Assembly (NCBI RefSeq): GCF_001427785.1
Contig: NZ_LMHM01000016.1
Location: 698,042 to 738,547 of the forward strand
Reading direction: 5' to 3'
From: Lysobacter sp. Root690
GTDB lineage: Bacteria; Pseudomonadota; Gammaproteobacteria; Xanthomonadales; Xanthomonadaceae
DNA length: 40,506 bases
The position numbers and the translations under genes were made by a program. Numbering within the stretch: the first letter of the stretch is position 1; each line of letters begins with the position of its first letter. This document shows, in pieces, positions 30,403-40,506 of this stretch. The notes beneath the pieces were generated by a model. It was not told where the DNA came from and ran no database searches. It saw nothing but the letters and a program-made list of their open reading frames with translations.

Positions 30403-30527
30403 ACCGATACCCGTAGTGAGGCCACCCCCTATGGCGACCGGCCTGCGAGCATACTCCGCCGCAATGCCTGTGACAGCCGCCGAAAGTCCCGACCGGTCAT
30501 GCCTGAGTCGGGATGCGTATGAGCGAG

Positions 30528-30543
30528 GCGCGCAATTGCGCGC
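30528..30543. promoter_or_regulatory. perfect 16-base palindrome, operator candidate
   Basis: GCGCGCAA/TTGCGCGC, perfect over 16 bases, 126 bases upstream of the rpfG start. It may be a binding site for a dimeric regulator; which one is unknown. Confidence 0.45.
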
Positions 30544-30554
30544 AGCTCGTCACG

Positions 30555-30568
30555 GTTTACACGTAAAC
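30555..30568. promoter_or_regulatory. GTTTACACGTAAAC palindrome, operator candidate
   Basis: Six-base arms GTTTAC/GTAAAC around AC, 153 bases upstream of rpfG. The GTTTAC-GTAAAC form is typical of TetR- or MerR-type operators. The regulator cannot be named from sequence. Confidence 0.45.
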
Positions 30569-30580
30569 GTATAACGAAAA

Positions 30581-30600
30581 CGGCCAGCGCGAGCTGGCCG
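30581..30600 (-). terminator. rho-independent terminator after lysS
   Basis: Minus strand: CGGCCAGC, TCGC loop, GCTGGCCG, then TTTTCG. The stem is good and the T-run short; it lies 104 bases after the lysS stop codon. Confidence 0.75.
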
Positions 30601-30703
30601 GTGTACAGGTTAACCCGCGTTGATATGCGCCGCTCTGGCGTTCGCGCGGCCCAGACGAAAGCACCGCGCTGCGTGGCTCAGGCTTGTCAACTCGGGCTCG
30701 AAC

Positions 30704-32212
<1,509 letters not shown>

Positions 32213-32906
32213 GGTCTTGGGGTCTGGCCGGGGCTTGAGAAAGCGTGAGGAAGGAAGATTACTGAAGTCGCAGGTTGCGCGCTTGCGCGGCTGGGCGACG
32301 GTGGTGCGGAAACTGGAACGATTGCGGTGGTTAATCAGTCGGGCGATGGCGCTGATGGTTCGGTTCGACTCCGTTCGGCTGGGGGCTGGTCGAGTCGGCT
32401 CGGGTGGCGCGGACTGTTCGCCGGACTTCGCGATCCAAACGGGTTCAGGCCGGTGCGGTCGCGATGGATCGTGCTGGCCGATGTGCGGGCCGACGCGCTC
32501 GCGGCGCTTTCCCGCGGGCGGCGCTGTCAGGACACTGTCAGGCCATTGCGCCCCTACCTACCCGTCATCCCCGCGAAGGCGGGGACCCAGGGCTTCACCG
32601 CGGCAGCACTCTGAAGTCTCTGGATCCCCGCCTTCGCGGGGATGACGACCGGAGAGGACGCGGCGAACCGATGCGTGCGCTAACCAGTGCCCGAGCCTGG
32701 GTGGTCCGAACCGGTTCGTGCCGCGAGCGATGTGGCTAACCGCTGCATGGCCAAACCGGTTCTCGCTGCGAACCCGATGCGCCGTGAACTCGATCCGCCG
32801 CGAGCCCAGTCTGCCGCGAGCCCAGCGAGACCCGCCGGGAATCGCGCCGAGGGCGGACACAGCGTCGAACACGCCGCGCCCATCCCATCGCCCGTACCGA
32901 CGCGGC
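32213..32906. other. 694-base gap between prfB and lysS
   Basis: No gene is visible. It contains an inverted repeat of 28 bases (32563-32590 and 32620-32647, one mismatch, 29-base spacer), each arm with its own CCCCGCGAAGGCGGGG hairpin. AACCGGTTC-like palindromes recur around 32711-32775. The small frames here look like chance. Confidence 0.65.
32563..32647. repeat. inverted-repeat element, CGTCATCCCCGCGAAGGCGG arms
   Basis: Arms 32563-32590 and 32620-32647 are inverted copies with one mismatch around a 29-base centre. Each arm is itself a hairpin. This is a type of dispersed palindromic repeat common in proteobacterial genomes; it has no coding capacity. Confidence 0.75.
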
Positions 32907-34035
32907 TTACACCGCGTCGGTGCGTTTCGATCCCACTTGCAGGCCCGATTTGAGGCTGGCCTCGACGAATTCGTCCAGGTCGCCGTCGAGCACCTTCTGG
33001 GTGTCGCTGCGCTCGATGCCAGTGCGCAGATCCTTGATCCGGCTCTGGTCGAGCACGTAGTTGCGGATCTGACTGCCCCAGCCGATGTCGGACTTGGTCG
33101 CCTCGACCGCGTCGCGCTCGGCGTTGCGCTTCTGGATTTCCAGCTCGTACAACTTCGCCGCGAGCATCTTCATCGCGCGGTCACGGTTGGCGTGCTGGCT
33201 GCGCTCGGTCTGGCAGGCCACCACGATGCCGCTGGGCACGTGGGTGATACGCACCGCCGATTCGGTCTTGTTGACGTGCTGGCCGCCGGCGCCCGAGGAG
33301 CGGTAGACGTCGGTCTTCAGGTCGGCCGGGTTGATGTCGATGACGATCTTGTCGTCGACTTCCGGCGACACGAACACCGAGGTGAAACTGGTGTGGCGGC
33401 GGTTGTCGGAGTCGAACGGCGACTTGCGCACCAGGCGATGCACGCCGGTCTCGGTCTTGAGCCACCCGTAAGCGAAATCGCCCTCCACCCGGAAAGTGGC
33501 CGACTTGATGCCCGCGACATCGCCACCGCTGACTTCCATCAGCTCGGCCTTCCAGCCGCGCGATTCGGCCCAGCGCAGGTACATGCGCAGCAGGATTTCC
33601 GCCCAGTCCTGCGCCTCGGTGCCGCCGGCGCCGGCCTGGATGTCGACGAAGGCCGAGGCCGAATCCATCTGCCCGGAGAACATCCGGCGGAATTCGAGTT
33701 TCTCGACTTCCTTGGCGTAGCGCTCGACGTCCTCGACCACAGCCAACGCGGTGGACTCGTCGTCCTCCATCTCGGCCAGTTCGAGCAGTTCCAGGCCGCC
33801 CAGCAGGCCTTCGGTGAGGGTGCGGATGCCGTTGACGACCTTTTCCAGCGCGGCGCGTTCGCGGCCCAGGCCCTGGGCGCGCTCGGAGTCGTTCCACACG
33901 TCCGGGCTTTCCAGCTCGCGGTTTACTTCTTCGAGACGTTCGACCTTGGCGTCGTAGTCAAAGATACCCCCTGAGCGAATCCAACCGGCCCTTGAGGTCG
34001 GCGATGCGCTGGCGGACGGGATTGAGTTCGATCAT
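32907..34035 (-). CDS. prfB: peptide chain release factor 2, with programmed +1 frameshift
   Basis: RF2 ends translation at UGA and UAA codons. The gene is split in two frames: codons 1-25 run from ATG 34035 to CTT (33963-33961) and then hit TGA at 33960-33958. Translation resumes in the +1 frame from GAC at 33959 to the stop codon at 32907-32909, giving 375 residues in all. The slippage site is CTT-TGA-C, with an internal Shine-Dalgarno AGGGGG just upstream. It is the autoregulatory site of E. coli RF2 and so not a sequencing error. The anticodon-mimic SPF is at 205-207 and the catalytic GGQ at 250-252, the E. coli numbering. The N-terminal frame reads [20 protein letters not shown]. Confidence 0.97.
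33957..33975 (-). promoter_or_regulatory. programmed +1 frameshift site of prfB
   Basis: The minus strand reads TCAGGGGGTATCTTTGAC. The AGGGGG pairs with the anti-Shine-Dalgarno and CTT-TGA-C is the shift point. When RF2 is scarce, ribosomes pause at UGA and slip, making more RF2. Confidence 0.95.
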
Positions 34036-34112
34036 GTCCGGTGCTTGCTATGCGGAAGAACCGGTGATTCTAGCAGCCGCGGCGGTGGTTGGCCGCCCTG
34101 CCCCACGCCCCA

Positions 34113-34250
34113 CCTGTAGGAGCGGCGTGAGCCGCGACCGCGCCACGGCAACCCCGGCGCAGGCCTGGGCTTGCCGTGACGCTCAACCACCGTGACCAGC
34201 TTGCGCGGGCCTACGGAATTCGCCGTCGCGGCTCGCGCCGCTCCTACAGG
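34113..34250. repeat. inverted pair of CTGTAGGAGCGGCG repeats
   Basis: 34113-34142 and 34221-34250 are inverted copies of the genome's common 30-base palindromic repeat (CCTGTAGGAGCGGCGTGAGC on the left). Together they span the gap between prfB and the next gene. A further copy, cut by the window edge, is at 40485-40506. Confidence 0.8.
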
Positions 34251-34259
34251 GGGCTGTCG

Positions 34260-37211
34260 TTACTTGACCTCGAACTCGCCCACCAGCACCACTTCCTTCT
34301 GGTCCTTGAGCCGCAGGGTCACCCGCTGGTCGTTCTGGCGCTGGCCGCCGAAGCCGGTGCTCAGCCACAGGCTCAGCGTGGTCGCGCCGGTCACCAGCTG
34401 CTGACGGTCGCCGTAGAAATTGGCCTCGACCTTGTACTTGCCGGGCTTGGCCTTGCGCAGCGAGAACTCCTCGGGACCGTAACCGCCGGTGAAATCGTTG
34501 GTGATGCGCCCGCCCTGGTAGGTCAGCTTGTGGCTGTAGAAGCACTTCTCGCCGTTCGGGTCGGTCACCCACAGGTCCATGTCGGAGTTGTCGCTGTCCC
34601 AGCTCAGCACCACGCGCAGGTCCAGCGGCAGGTTGCGGCTCAGGCGCGGATCGATGCGGCGCGTGTCGACTTGATCCGGATGCGCGGCGGCGATGGCATT
34701 GAGCTCGGCCAGGGCGATTTCCTCGATCCCCGGGAAGCGCTGATCCCAGTCGCGCAAGGCCACTTCGTACAGGCTGTCGACCGCCTGCTGGTACTGCCCG
34801 TTCGCGGCGTAGGCCAGGCCCAGGTCGCGGAAACTCTGCGGCTCTTCCTCGGCCAGGCGCAGCACCTGCTGCAACACCGGCACCGCCAGCGCGGGCTGGC
34901 CGGCCTGCATCAGCCGATAGCCGAGCACGCGCAGGATGTGGCGGTTCTCCAGATCCATCTCGGCCAGGTTCGACAGCACCCGCAAAGCCAGATCGCGCTC
35001 GCCCTTTTCGCTCAGCACATCGGCGACGTCGAGATAGAACGCGGTGCTGCCGGCATTGGAATCGCGTTCGTCCAGGTAAATGGCATAGACCCGGTCGGCG
35101 CTGGCCTGACGCAGGCGGCGCGCGTACGGCGAATCGGGTTGCCACGGTTTCAGGTTGATGCTGGCGCGAGGAGCGGCGTTCGAACCGGGAGCGACCTTCG
35201 CCTCGCTGGCGGCGGCATCGGCGACCATGCCACCGGCGATCTCGACACGATCCAGCGTCGTGGCATCGGCCGCGATCGGCGAAGCTTCGGCTTCGGCCAT
35301 CGGCGCGGGCGCCGGCGGCGGCGACGTCATCGCCATCGCCGGGGCGTAAGCACGCTGCGAACTTTCATCGCGCGCCTGCCGGGCGCGGCTGAGCTTGAGA
35401 TCGTCGCCCGGCTTGGGCGGCGCGTTCTTGGGCCAGTCGCGCTGCCACCAATCCAGACGCTGCTTGTACATATCGGCCACCCGGTCCAGGTTGGCCTTGC
35501 GCGCGCCATCGAGTTCAGCGGCCTGCCGGGTCTTTAGACGATTGAATTCGTCGAGCCGGTCCGGCGGGGCGATGTCGTAACGCACGTAGTCGGCGATATC
35601 GTCGAGCACGATCAGCGAAGTCTCGGCGGTGACGATGCCGAAGCGCTGGCCCAGGCGCGCGATCGCGGCGCGGTTGAGGTCGGGGTCGGCCTGCAGCGCG
35701 GCGATCGAATAACGCGCCCACAGCCCAGCCGGAAAGCCGCTCGCATCGCTGCCGGCGTCGACCGCAATGGTCTGTTCGCGCTCGCCGCGGCCGTCGCGCA
35801 GACGCAGGGTCAGCTGCGCTTTCGCATCGGTCAGCCGGCCGGCGATCCGCAGCAGTCCGCCATCGGCGAACGGCGAATCGGCGACCACCTCGTTCGCGCC
35901 CAGCGCGCTCACGCCGAGCAATTGCGGGCCTTCATTGAGCAGCACATCGGCGGCGCGATCGAGTTCGCCGGCGCGTTGCCAGCTGATCAATCGCCCGCCA
36001 TTGGCTTGCGCCAACGCGCTCAGGCGCGCGCCGTCGGCGGTCGCGCCGGCCGAGTTCAGCGCATACAGACGCTGCCGCGGCAGCAATTGCGGAAAACTCC
36101 GCTTGCCGTAATTGAACAGTCCGTCGCTGACCACGAGGTACTCCTCGATCCCGGCCTGAGGCTCCCAACCACCCGGATCGGTCGCACCGTCATACACCGT
36201 GTTCTCCAGTTCACGACGCAACGCCGACCAATCGCCGCCAGCCACCGCGAAGTTGCGCGCCGGCTCGGCGCGATCGCGCAGACGGATCAGGCTGACCTGC
36301 ACCGTTCCGGCGGCGCGGAAGTAACGATCGAGCAACGCCAGCTCGCTCGCGTTGTCGCGCTTGCAGCCCGACGCCGAGCTGTCCCACAGCAGTCCGATCG
36401 ACTTCGGCAACGCGCGCGCCTGACGGGCGCCCGCCACCGGGATCTCCGCGAGGAAATAGCGCTCGCCGGCGACATCCTGGGTGTAGGCGCGCGCCGTGGC
36501 CGATGCCGGAATGCTCAGGCTCAGAGCGTTGCCGACCGGCGGCTTATTCAAGCTGACCGTGTAGCGGCCGCCGCGCGAACCGATCTGCACACCGCTGGTC
36601 AGGCCCTCGACCTTGGGTTTCTGCGCGGCGCGGATCGTCAGATCGAACTGCCGCGCCTGCGCCGCGAACGCCAACGGCAATTCGTACTTCCATTCGCCGT
36701 CGTGACGGCTCAGCGATTCGCTCAGTTCCAGCCGCACCCGGCGCGTGCCCTGAGCGGGAATCGGATAGATCCGCAGCTTGAACTGATTGCCGGCGGTCTG
36801 CTCGAGCAGCGCCGGATCGACGCCGCGGCGTTCGATGGCCTCGAACACCTGCCGGCCCTTGGCCTTGGGCACCGGCACCGCCGGGCGCAGCGCGCCGTCG
36901 ATGTCGAGCGCGAACCCGGCGACCTGCTGGCCGTCGCGCAGCGGAAATTGCAGCTCGCCCTCGAGCACGCGCGCGTTGGGGTTGTGGAACACCAGTTCGA
37001 TCGAGGTGCGGGCCAGACCGCCGGCGACTTCACCCTCGACCCGGACCGATTCGAGTTCGATCGGTTTTGCGGCATCGCGCACGATCAACAACGGCGGCAT
37101 ACGCGGCGCGGTGATTGGGCCATGGACCTGGGCCTGCGCGAGCGCGACCAGACCGAGCGGCAGACTGAGCAGCACACCGGCGAATGCGGCGAGCGAGAAC
37201 GGTGATTTCAC
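34260..37211 (-). CDS. exported VIT/vWA-like domain protein with TPR and DUF2135-type C-terminus, 983 aa
   Basis: A large envelope protein. After a signal peptide (1-27, ending LAQA) comes a VIT domain (about 45-170, with NPNARVLEGELQFPL and ERRGVDPALLEQ). A vWA-like domain follows (about 268-440) with the metal-site pattern D-S-S-A-S at 277-281. Next is a charged, Ala/Pro-rich linker (about 590-720), a TPR-like helical part (about 745-860), and a C-terminal strand domain (about 870-980, D-M-D-L-W-V-T-D-P-N-G-E) like that of YfaP/DUF2135. Proteins of this plan bind proteins at the cell surface, but the role is unknown. The start is GTG 37211, with GGAAGAGG upstream. It stands alone. Confidence 0.85.
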   Translation of the reverse strand: MKSPFSLAAFAGVLLSLPLGLVALAQAQVHGPITAPRMPPLLIVRDAAKPIELESVRVEGEVAGGLARTSIELVFHNPNARVLEGELQFPLRDGQQVAGFALDIDGALRPAVPVPKAKGRQVFEAIERRGVDPALLEQTAGNQFKLRIYPIPAQGTRRVRLELSESLSRHDGEWKYELPLAFAAQARQFDLTIRAAQKPKVEGLTSGVQIGSRGGRYTVSLNKPPVGNALSLSIPASATARAYTQDVAGERYFLAEIPVAGARQARALPKSIGLLWDSSASGCKRDNASELALLDRYFRAAGTVQVSLIRLRDRAEPARNFAVAGGDWSALRRELENTVYDGATDPGGWEPQAGIEEYLVVSDGLFNYGKRSFPQLLPRQRLYALNSAGATADGARLSALAQANGGRLISWQRAGELDRAADVLLNEGPQLLGVSALGANEVVADSPFADGGLLRIAGRLTDAKAQLTLRLRDGRGEREQTIAVDAGSDASGFPAGLWARYSIAALQADPDLNRAAIARLGQRFGIVTAETSLIVLDDIADYVRYDIAPPDRLDEFNRLKTRQAAELDGARKANLDRVADMYKQRLDWWQRDWPKNAPPKPGDDLKLSRARQARDESSQRAYAPAMAMTSPPPAPAPMAEAEASPIAADATTLDRVEIAGGMVADAAASEAKVAPGSNAAPRASINLKPWQPDSPYARRLRQASADRVYAIYLDERDSNAGSTAFYLDVADVLSEKGERDLALRVLSNLAEMDLENRHILRVLGYRLMQAGQPALAVPVLQQVLRLAEEEPQSFRDLGLAYAANGQYQQAVDSLYEVALRDWDQRFPGIEEIALAELNAIAAAHPDQVDTRRIDPRLSRNLPLDLRVVLSWDSDNSDMDLWVTDPNGEKCFYSHKLTYQGGRITNDFTGGYGPEEFSLRKAKPGKYKVEANFYGDRQQLVTGATTLSLWLSTGFGGQRQNDQRVTLRLKDQKEVVLVGEFEVK

Positions 37212-37740
37212 CGGGAACCTCTTCCTTGTGAGTGCGGGCTGAGACTCTCAACGCGCCGGGGCGCGAAAAGGGTTGAGCGGGCTTCCTTGCGGGGGCGGAT
37301 GCCGCAGTGGGGAGAGTGGTGGAGCGGCCTGGGGCTTGCAAGCTTGGGCTTGGGCGTGGTCTTGGGCGCGGGCGCGGGCTGGGGCTGGGGCTGGGGCTGT
37401 GGGCTGGGGCTGTGGGCGGAAGAGCAAATCCCCCTACTCCCCTTTTTTCAAAGGGGAGGGGACTTCGTTGCAGGGGAATTAGAACGGTGGGGACGTGGGC
37501 TCCCAACCACTGCAACGAAGCGAGTCGACTCGTTCCTTTAGAACAAGCGCGTCAACTCGCCCCCTTTAAAAAAGGGGGCCAGCGCCCGGCGCAACATCGA
37601 GGCCGATACAGCCCTCACAGCGCGGGGGATTTGCTCTCGCCCGCGACGCCGCATCATCTTCAGGCGGATCGATAGCCCGCCATCGACCAAGCCAAGCCGC
37701 AGCTACCGGACTGCGGCTCAAGAAATACCTAGCGTTCGCC
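37212..37740. other. 529-base repeat-rich region
   Basis: No gene. It contains the GGGGCT tandem repeat (37330-37419), and two hairpins: CTCCCCTTT/AAAGGGGAG at 37437-37458 and GCCCCCTTT/AAAGGGGGC at 37559-37579. Between the hairpins nothing is recognised. Confidence 0.7.
37330..37419. repeat. G-rich tandem repeat with quadruplex potential
   Basis: Runs of GGGCTT, GGGCGC and finally GGGGCT repeat with period six. At 37374-37410 four or more G3-4 runs are separated by two or three bases, which fits a G-quadruplex on the plus strand. The repeat lies 120-210 bases upstream of the minus-strand VIT gene. Confidence 0.75.
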
Positions 37741-40413
37741 TCAAGGCCGATACAACGACCGCACATTCAACCCACGCCGCAGACTCGCCAGATCCGCCTT
37801 CGATTGCACCGCGATCTCCACCGTCTCCCCCGGCAGCAAGGTCAAGGCATTGTCGGCCAGGCTCACATCCTGATCGCCGAAATCGACCCACACCGCGCGC
37901 GCCAGTGCATCGGCATACACGCTCAGGCGATAACCGTCGCCGTCGCGCCGCAGCTCAGTGCGCAGCTTCGGGTCCTGCCACGCCAGGGTCCGCGCCTCGC
38001 CGAAATACACCGCGCGCCGCGCCATCGAACGGCCGTCGACGATCAGATCGAACACCGCCGCGGTGCGGCGCGGATCGGCGTCGCCGAGCAATTGCGCATC
38101 GCTCCATTCGCCAACCCGGGTCGAGGCCAGCGCTGCCAGACTCGCCGGCTTGCGTTCGTCGCGATGCACGCGGCCGTCGAAATCGATCACCCGCAGGCGC
38201 CATTCGCCTTGCACCGCGGTGGTCTTGTCGTTCAACAAGCTCAGTTCGGTGCGGCCGCCGTCGCGGCCCGGCCGGCGCAACGGCGCGATCGTCACCGGCG
38301 CGAAGAAACGCTTGGTGTGGAAATGCAGTGGCTTCCAGCGGCCGAAATAATCCAGGCTGGACCACGACGCGCCCGGCCAGACATCGTTCAATTGCCAATA
38401 CAGCGAGCCCATGGTGCGCGGCCGCGAAGCGCGATGATGCAGCGCCGCCAGTTCGATGCCCTCGGCCTGCACCTGCTGGCTGAGGTAGACGAAATCGGCG
38501 AAGTCGCGCGGCTCGCCGTACTCGCCGCGGATGTACTTGAGCAGCCGGTTGTTGCCGTCGCCGGCGAGGAATTTCTGATGCGCGCGGATCACCGGGGCAT
38601 CGATGCCCTGCTCCGCGGGCTTGGCGAATGCGGCGATGGTGCGCAGCGACGGCCACCCCTGCAGGCCGTATTCGGACATGAAACGCGGGGTTTCATCGAG
38701 ATACGCGGTGGCCGGCAGCGCCGGGCCGCCCCACACGTCCCAGTAATGCTTATCGCCGTTGTTGGAATCGTTGGCCTTGTCGGCCAGATCGTTGCTCGGC
38801 GAACTCGACCAATACGGCACGCCCGCGCCCTGTTCGGCCACAACCGCGCGCAGGTCCTTGCCGAACAGCGCGACATAGCCGTCCCACACCGTCTGCGCGA
38901 ACTTGGGATCGGCCTCGATCAGTTTCTTGCTGTGGCCCCAATCCTTCCACGCGGTTTCTTCTTCGTTGTTGCCGCACCACAGCACGATGCTGGGATGGTT
39001 GCGCAGGCGGCGCACGTTGTCGCGCGCCTCTTCGACCACGTTGGCGCGAAACGCGGCGTCGTACCCGGGCGGCATGCCGCCGCCGAACATGAAGTCCTGC
39101 CAGACCATCAGGCCCAGTTCGTCGGTCAGTTCGAAGAAATCGTCGGATTCGTAATAACCGCCGCCCCAGTTGCGGATCATGTTCATGTTGGCGTCGCGCG
39201 CCGATTGCAGATCGCGGCGCAGCCGCTCGCGGGTGACCCGCGCCGGAAACGCATCGAACGGAATCGCGTTGGCGCCCTTGGCGAACACCTCGATGCCGTT
39301 GACCACGAAGGCGAAGCCCTGCCCGTTCGCATCCTTGTCGCGACGCAGTTGGATGCTGCGCAAGCCGGTGCGGCGCTGGGCGACGGCCTGCACGCCATCG
39401 GCATCGCGCACCGTGGCCTTGAACGAGTACAGCGCCTGCTCGCCGTAGCCGACCGGATACCACAGGCGCGGGCGTTCGATGCTCAACGGGATCGAGACGA
39501 GATTGCGACCGAGCTTGAGCTGGGTCGGATAACTCAGCATTTCGGCGCGACCATCGGGACCGGCGTATTCGATCTCGACCGTCGCCGCTGCGGCACTGGC
39601 GCTTTCGATCTCCAGTTCGATCACCGCATCGGCGCGTTGCCGGTTGATCGTCTTGGGCTGCACATGCAGATCGGCCACGCGCAGGCGATCCCAACTCTCC
39701 AGCCGCACGCCGCGCCAGATACCCGCGGTGACATAGCGCGGGCCCCAGTCCCAGCCGTAGTGATAACCGGGCTTGCGCACGAAATTGGCGGTCATCGCAT
39801 CGCGCGGTTCATCGCCGTAGGGCGAAGGATAGTTACCGGCGATCTTGTTCGGCATCGCCTGCACTTGCGGCAGCAACCGGCGGATCGGCGAATCGAACAC
39901 CACCCGCAACTCATTGCCGCGCTCGCGCAGCTTGCCGTCGACTGGCACGCGCCAGGTGCGGAAGCTGTTGTCGGCCTTGAGCAGGTCGACGCCGTTGAGC
40001 TGCACATTGGCGAAGGTGTCCAGGCCGTCGAACACCAGCTCGACGTGCTTGCGCGCCAGGGTCTCGCGATCCACGTCGAAGCGGCCACGGTATTCCCACT
40101 GCGACAGGCCGATCCATTGCAACTGCGCTTCGCGCGCACCGACGTAAGGATCCTCGATCAGCTTCACCGCCAGCAGATCGGTGTGAACGTGGCCGGGCAC
40201 CTGGGCCGGATGCCACTCGGTCGCCGGCTTATGCGCGGCGGCCTGCGGATCGCCCGGTACCAAGCGGAATTGCCAGTTTTGATGTAAGGGCTGCGAATGC
40301 AGCGGCGCGGCTTGCGCGCCGTAGGCCGCGAGCGCGGCGATCAGCATCAGCGCGATCGCGGCCAGGGTGCGCAGGCGCGAGACGGAATCGGATGAGGATC
40401 GGGCGATGGGCAT
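37741..40413 (-). CDS. beta-mannosidase, glycoside hydrolase family 2
   Basis: This enzyme removes terminal beta-linked mannose from mannan or N-glycan cores by a retaining mechanism. The 890-residue product has a signal-anchor or signal peptide (about 10-36, ending QAAPLH), a sugar-binding domain (about 40-200), immunoglobulin-like domain (about 200-320) and the catalytic barrel (about 320-680). The acid/base is Glu484 (LWCGNNEEE) and the nucleophile Glu581 (RFMSEYGLQ). The long C-terminal strand domains follow. The ATG at 40413 has AAGG seven bases upstream; another in-frame ATG at 40419 lies too close to it. It is complete. It may work with exported hydrolases elsewhere in the genome; no such gene is beside it. 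Confidence 0.92.
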   Translation of the reverse strand: MPIARSSSDSVSRLRTLAAIALMLIAALAAYGAQAAPLHSQPLHQNWQFRLVPGDPQAAAHKPATEWHPAQVPGHVHTDLLAVKLIEDPYVGAREAQLQWIGLSQWEYRGRFDVDRETLARKHVELVFDGLDTFANVQLNGVDLLKADNSFRTWRVPVDGKLRERGNELRVVFDSPIRRLLPQVQAMPNKIAGNYPSPYGDEPRDAMTANFVRKPGYHYGWDWGPRYVTAGIWRGVRLESWDRLRVADLHVQPKTINRQRADAVIELEIESASAAAATVEIEYAGPDGRAEMLSYPTQLKLGRNLVSIPLSIERPRLWYPVGYGEQALYSFKATVRDADGVQAVAQRRTGLRSIQLRRDKDANGQGFAFVVNGIEVFAKGANAIPFDAFPARVTRERLRRDLQSARDANMNMIRNWGGGYYESDDFFELTDELGLMVWQDFMFGGGMPPGYDAAFRANVVEEARDNVRRLRNHPSIVLWCGNNEEETAWKDWGHSKKLIEADPKFAQTVWDGYVALFGKDLRAVVAEQGAGVPYWSSSPSNDLADKANDSNNGDKHYWDVWGGPALPATAYLDETPRFMSEYGLQGWPSLRTIAAFAKPAEQGIDAPVIRAHQKFLAGDGNNRLLKYIRGEYGEPRDFADFVYLSQQVQAEGIELAALHHRASRPRTMGSLYWQLNDVWPGASWSSLDYFGRWKPLHFHTKRFFAPVTIAPLRRPGRDGGRTELSLLNDKTTAVQGEWRLRVIDFDGRVHRDERKPASLAALASTRVGEWSDAQLLGDADPRRTAAVFDLIVDGRSMARRAVYFGEARTLAWQDPKLRTELRRDGDGYRLSVYADALARAVWVDFGDQDVSLADNALTLLPGETVEIAVQSKADLASLRRGLNVRSLYRP

Positions 40414-40484
40414 GCGCATACCTTGTGATTGGGACAGTGCGGGTGACGCGGTAAACCACCATCGCGCCGTTCCCACATGGCCTA

Positions 40485-40506
40485 CCTGTAGGAGCGGCGC
40501 GAGCCG
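40485..40506. repeat. dispersed repeat, cut by the window edge
   Basis: CCTGTAGGAGCGGCGCGAGC is the left part of the same palindromic repeat seen at 19156, 26241 and 34113. The rest lies outside the window. Confidence 0.75.

Larger units (their letters stand above)
30403..30703. other. rpfG upstream region with palindromes, 301 bases
   Basis: Between lysS (ending at 30704) and rpfG (both minus strand). No gene. Two palindromes (30528-30543 and 30555-30568) and the lysS terminator (30581-30600) are listed separately. A further inverted pair TCCCGAC/GTCGGGA lies near 30487-30513. Confidence 0.6.

Noticed and set aside
33899-33963. prfB as a broken gene or sequencing error
   Set aside because: The break is the exact AGGGGG...CTT-TGA-C programmed frameshift site of RF2.

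Overview
The window reads as chromosomal DNA of a high-GC gammaproteobacterium of the Lysobacter/Xanthomonas family (Xanthomonadaceae). Three things support this: the protein sequences, the dispersed CTGTAGGAGCGGCGCAAGCC repeats, and two gene blocks known from that group and from E. coli. I see no prophage, insertion sequence, CRISPR array, tRNA or rRNA. Species cannot be fixed from the sequence alone.

Layout. 1-4.8 kb: a hypothetical protein, a GNAT acetyltransferase, lolA, a small secreted protein and ftsK. 4.9-10.4 kb: ald, then trxB-GNAT-COG3146 in an overlapping operon, then aat and infA. 10.4-12.9 kb: an accessory island of five short secreted six-cysteine peptide genes that are paralogs of one another, around one divergent secreted-protein gene. 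13.2-16 kb: clpA and clpS. 16.1-19 kb: a YbjN-like protein, nudJ, mnmA and hflD. 19.3-26 kb: an unknown secreted protein and the divergent aconitases acnB and acnA. 26.5-34 kb: a lipoprotein, rpfB, rpfG, lysS and prfB (with its programmed frameshift). 34.2-40.4 kb: a VIT/vWA-type envelope protein and a glycoside hydrolase family 2 beta-mannosidase.

How it fits together. From lolA to clpS the order follows the E. coli lolA-ftsK-lrp-trxB-(cydDC)-aat-infA-serW-clpA-clpS block, so the peptide island sits exactly where E. coli has serW. aat, clpA and clpS together form the Leu/N-degron pathway. nudJ-mnmA-hflD is also conserved with E. coli.

The region from acnA to prfB is the Xanthomonas rpf (DSF quorum-sensing) neighbourhood, but rpfF (DSF synthase) and rpfC (DSF sensor kinase) are missing between rpfB and rpfG. 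A 19-codon open frame directly after rpfG, with its own ribosome binding site, resembles the start of RpfC. On the other strand a ribosome binding site and ATG that could be the start of rpfF faces it 64 bases away. This looks like a deletion that removed both gene bodies. The deletion and the cysteine-rich peptide family are the two most interesting things in the window.
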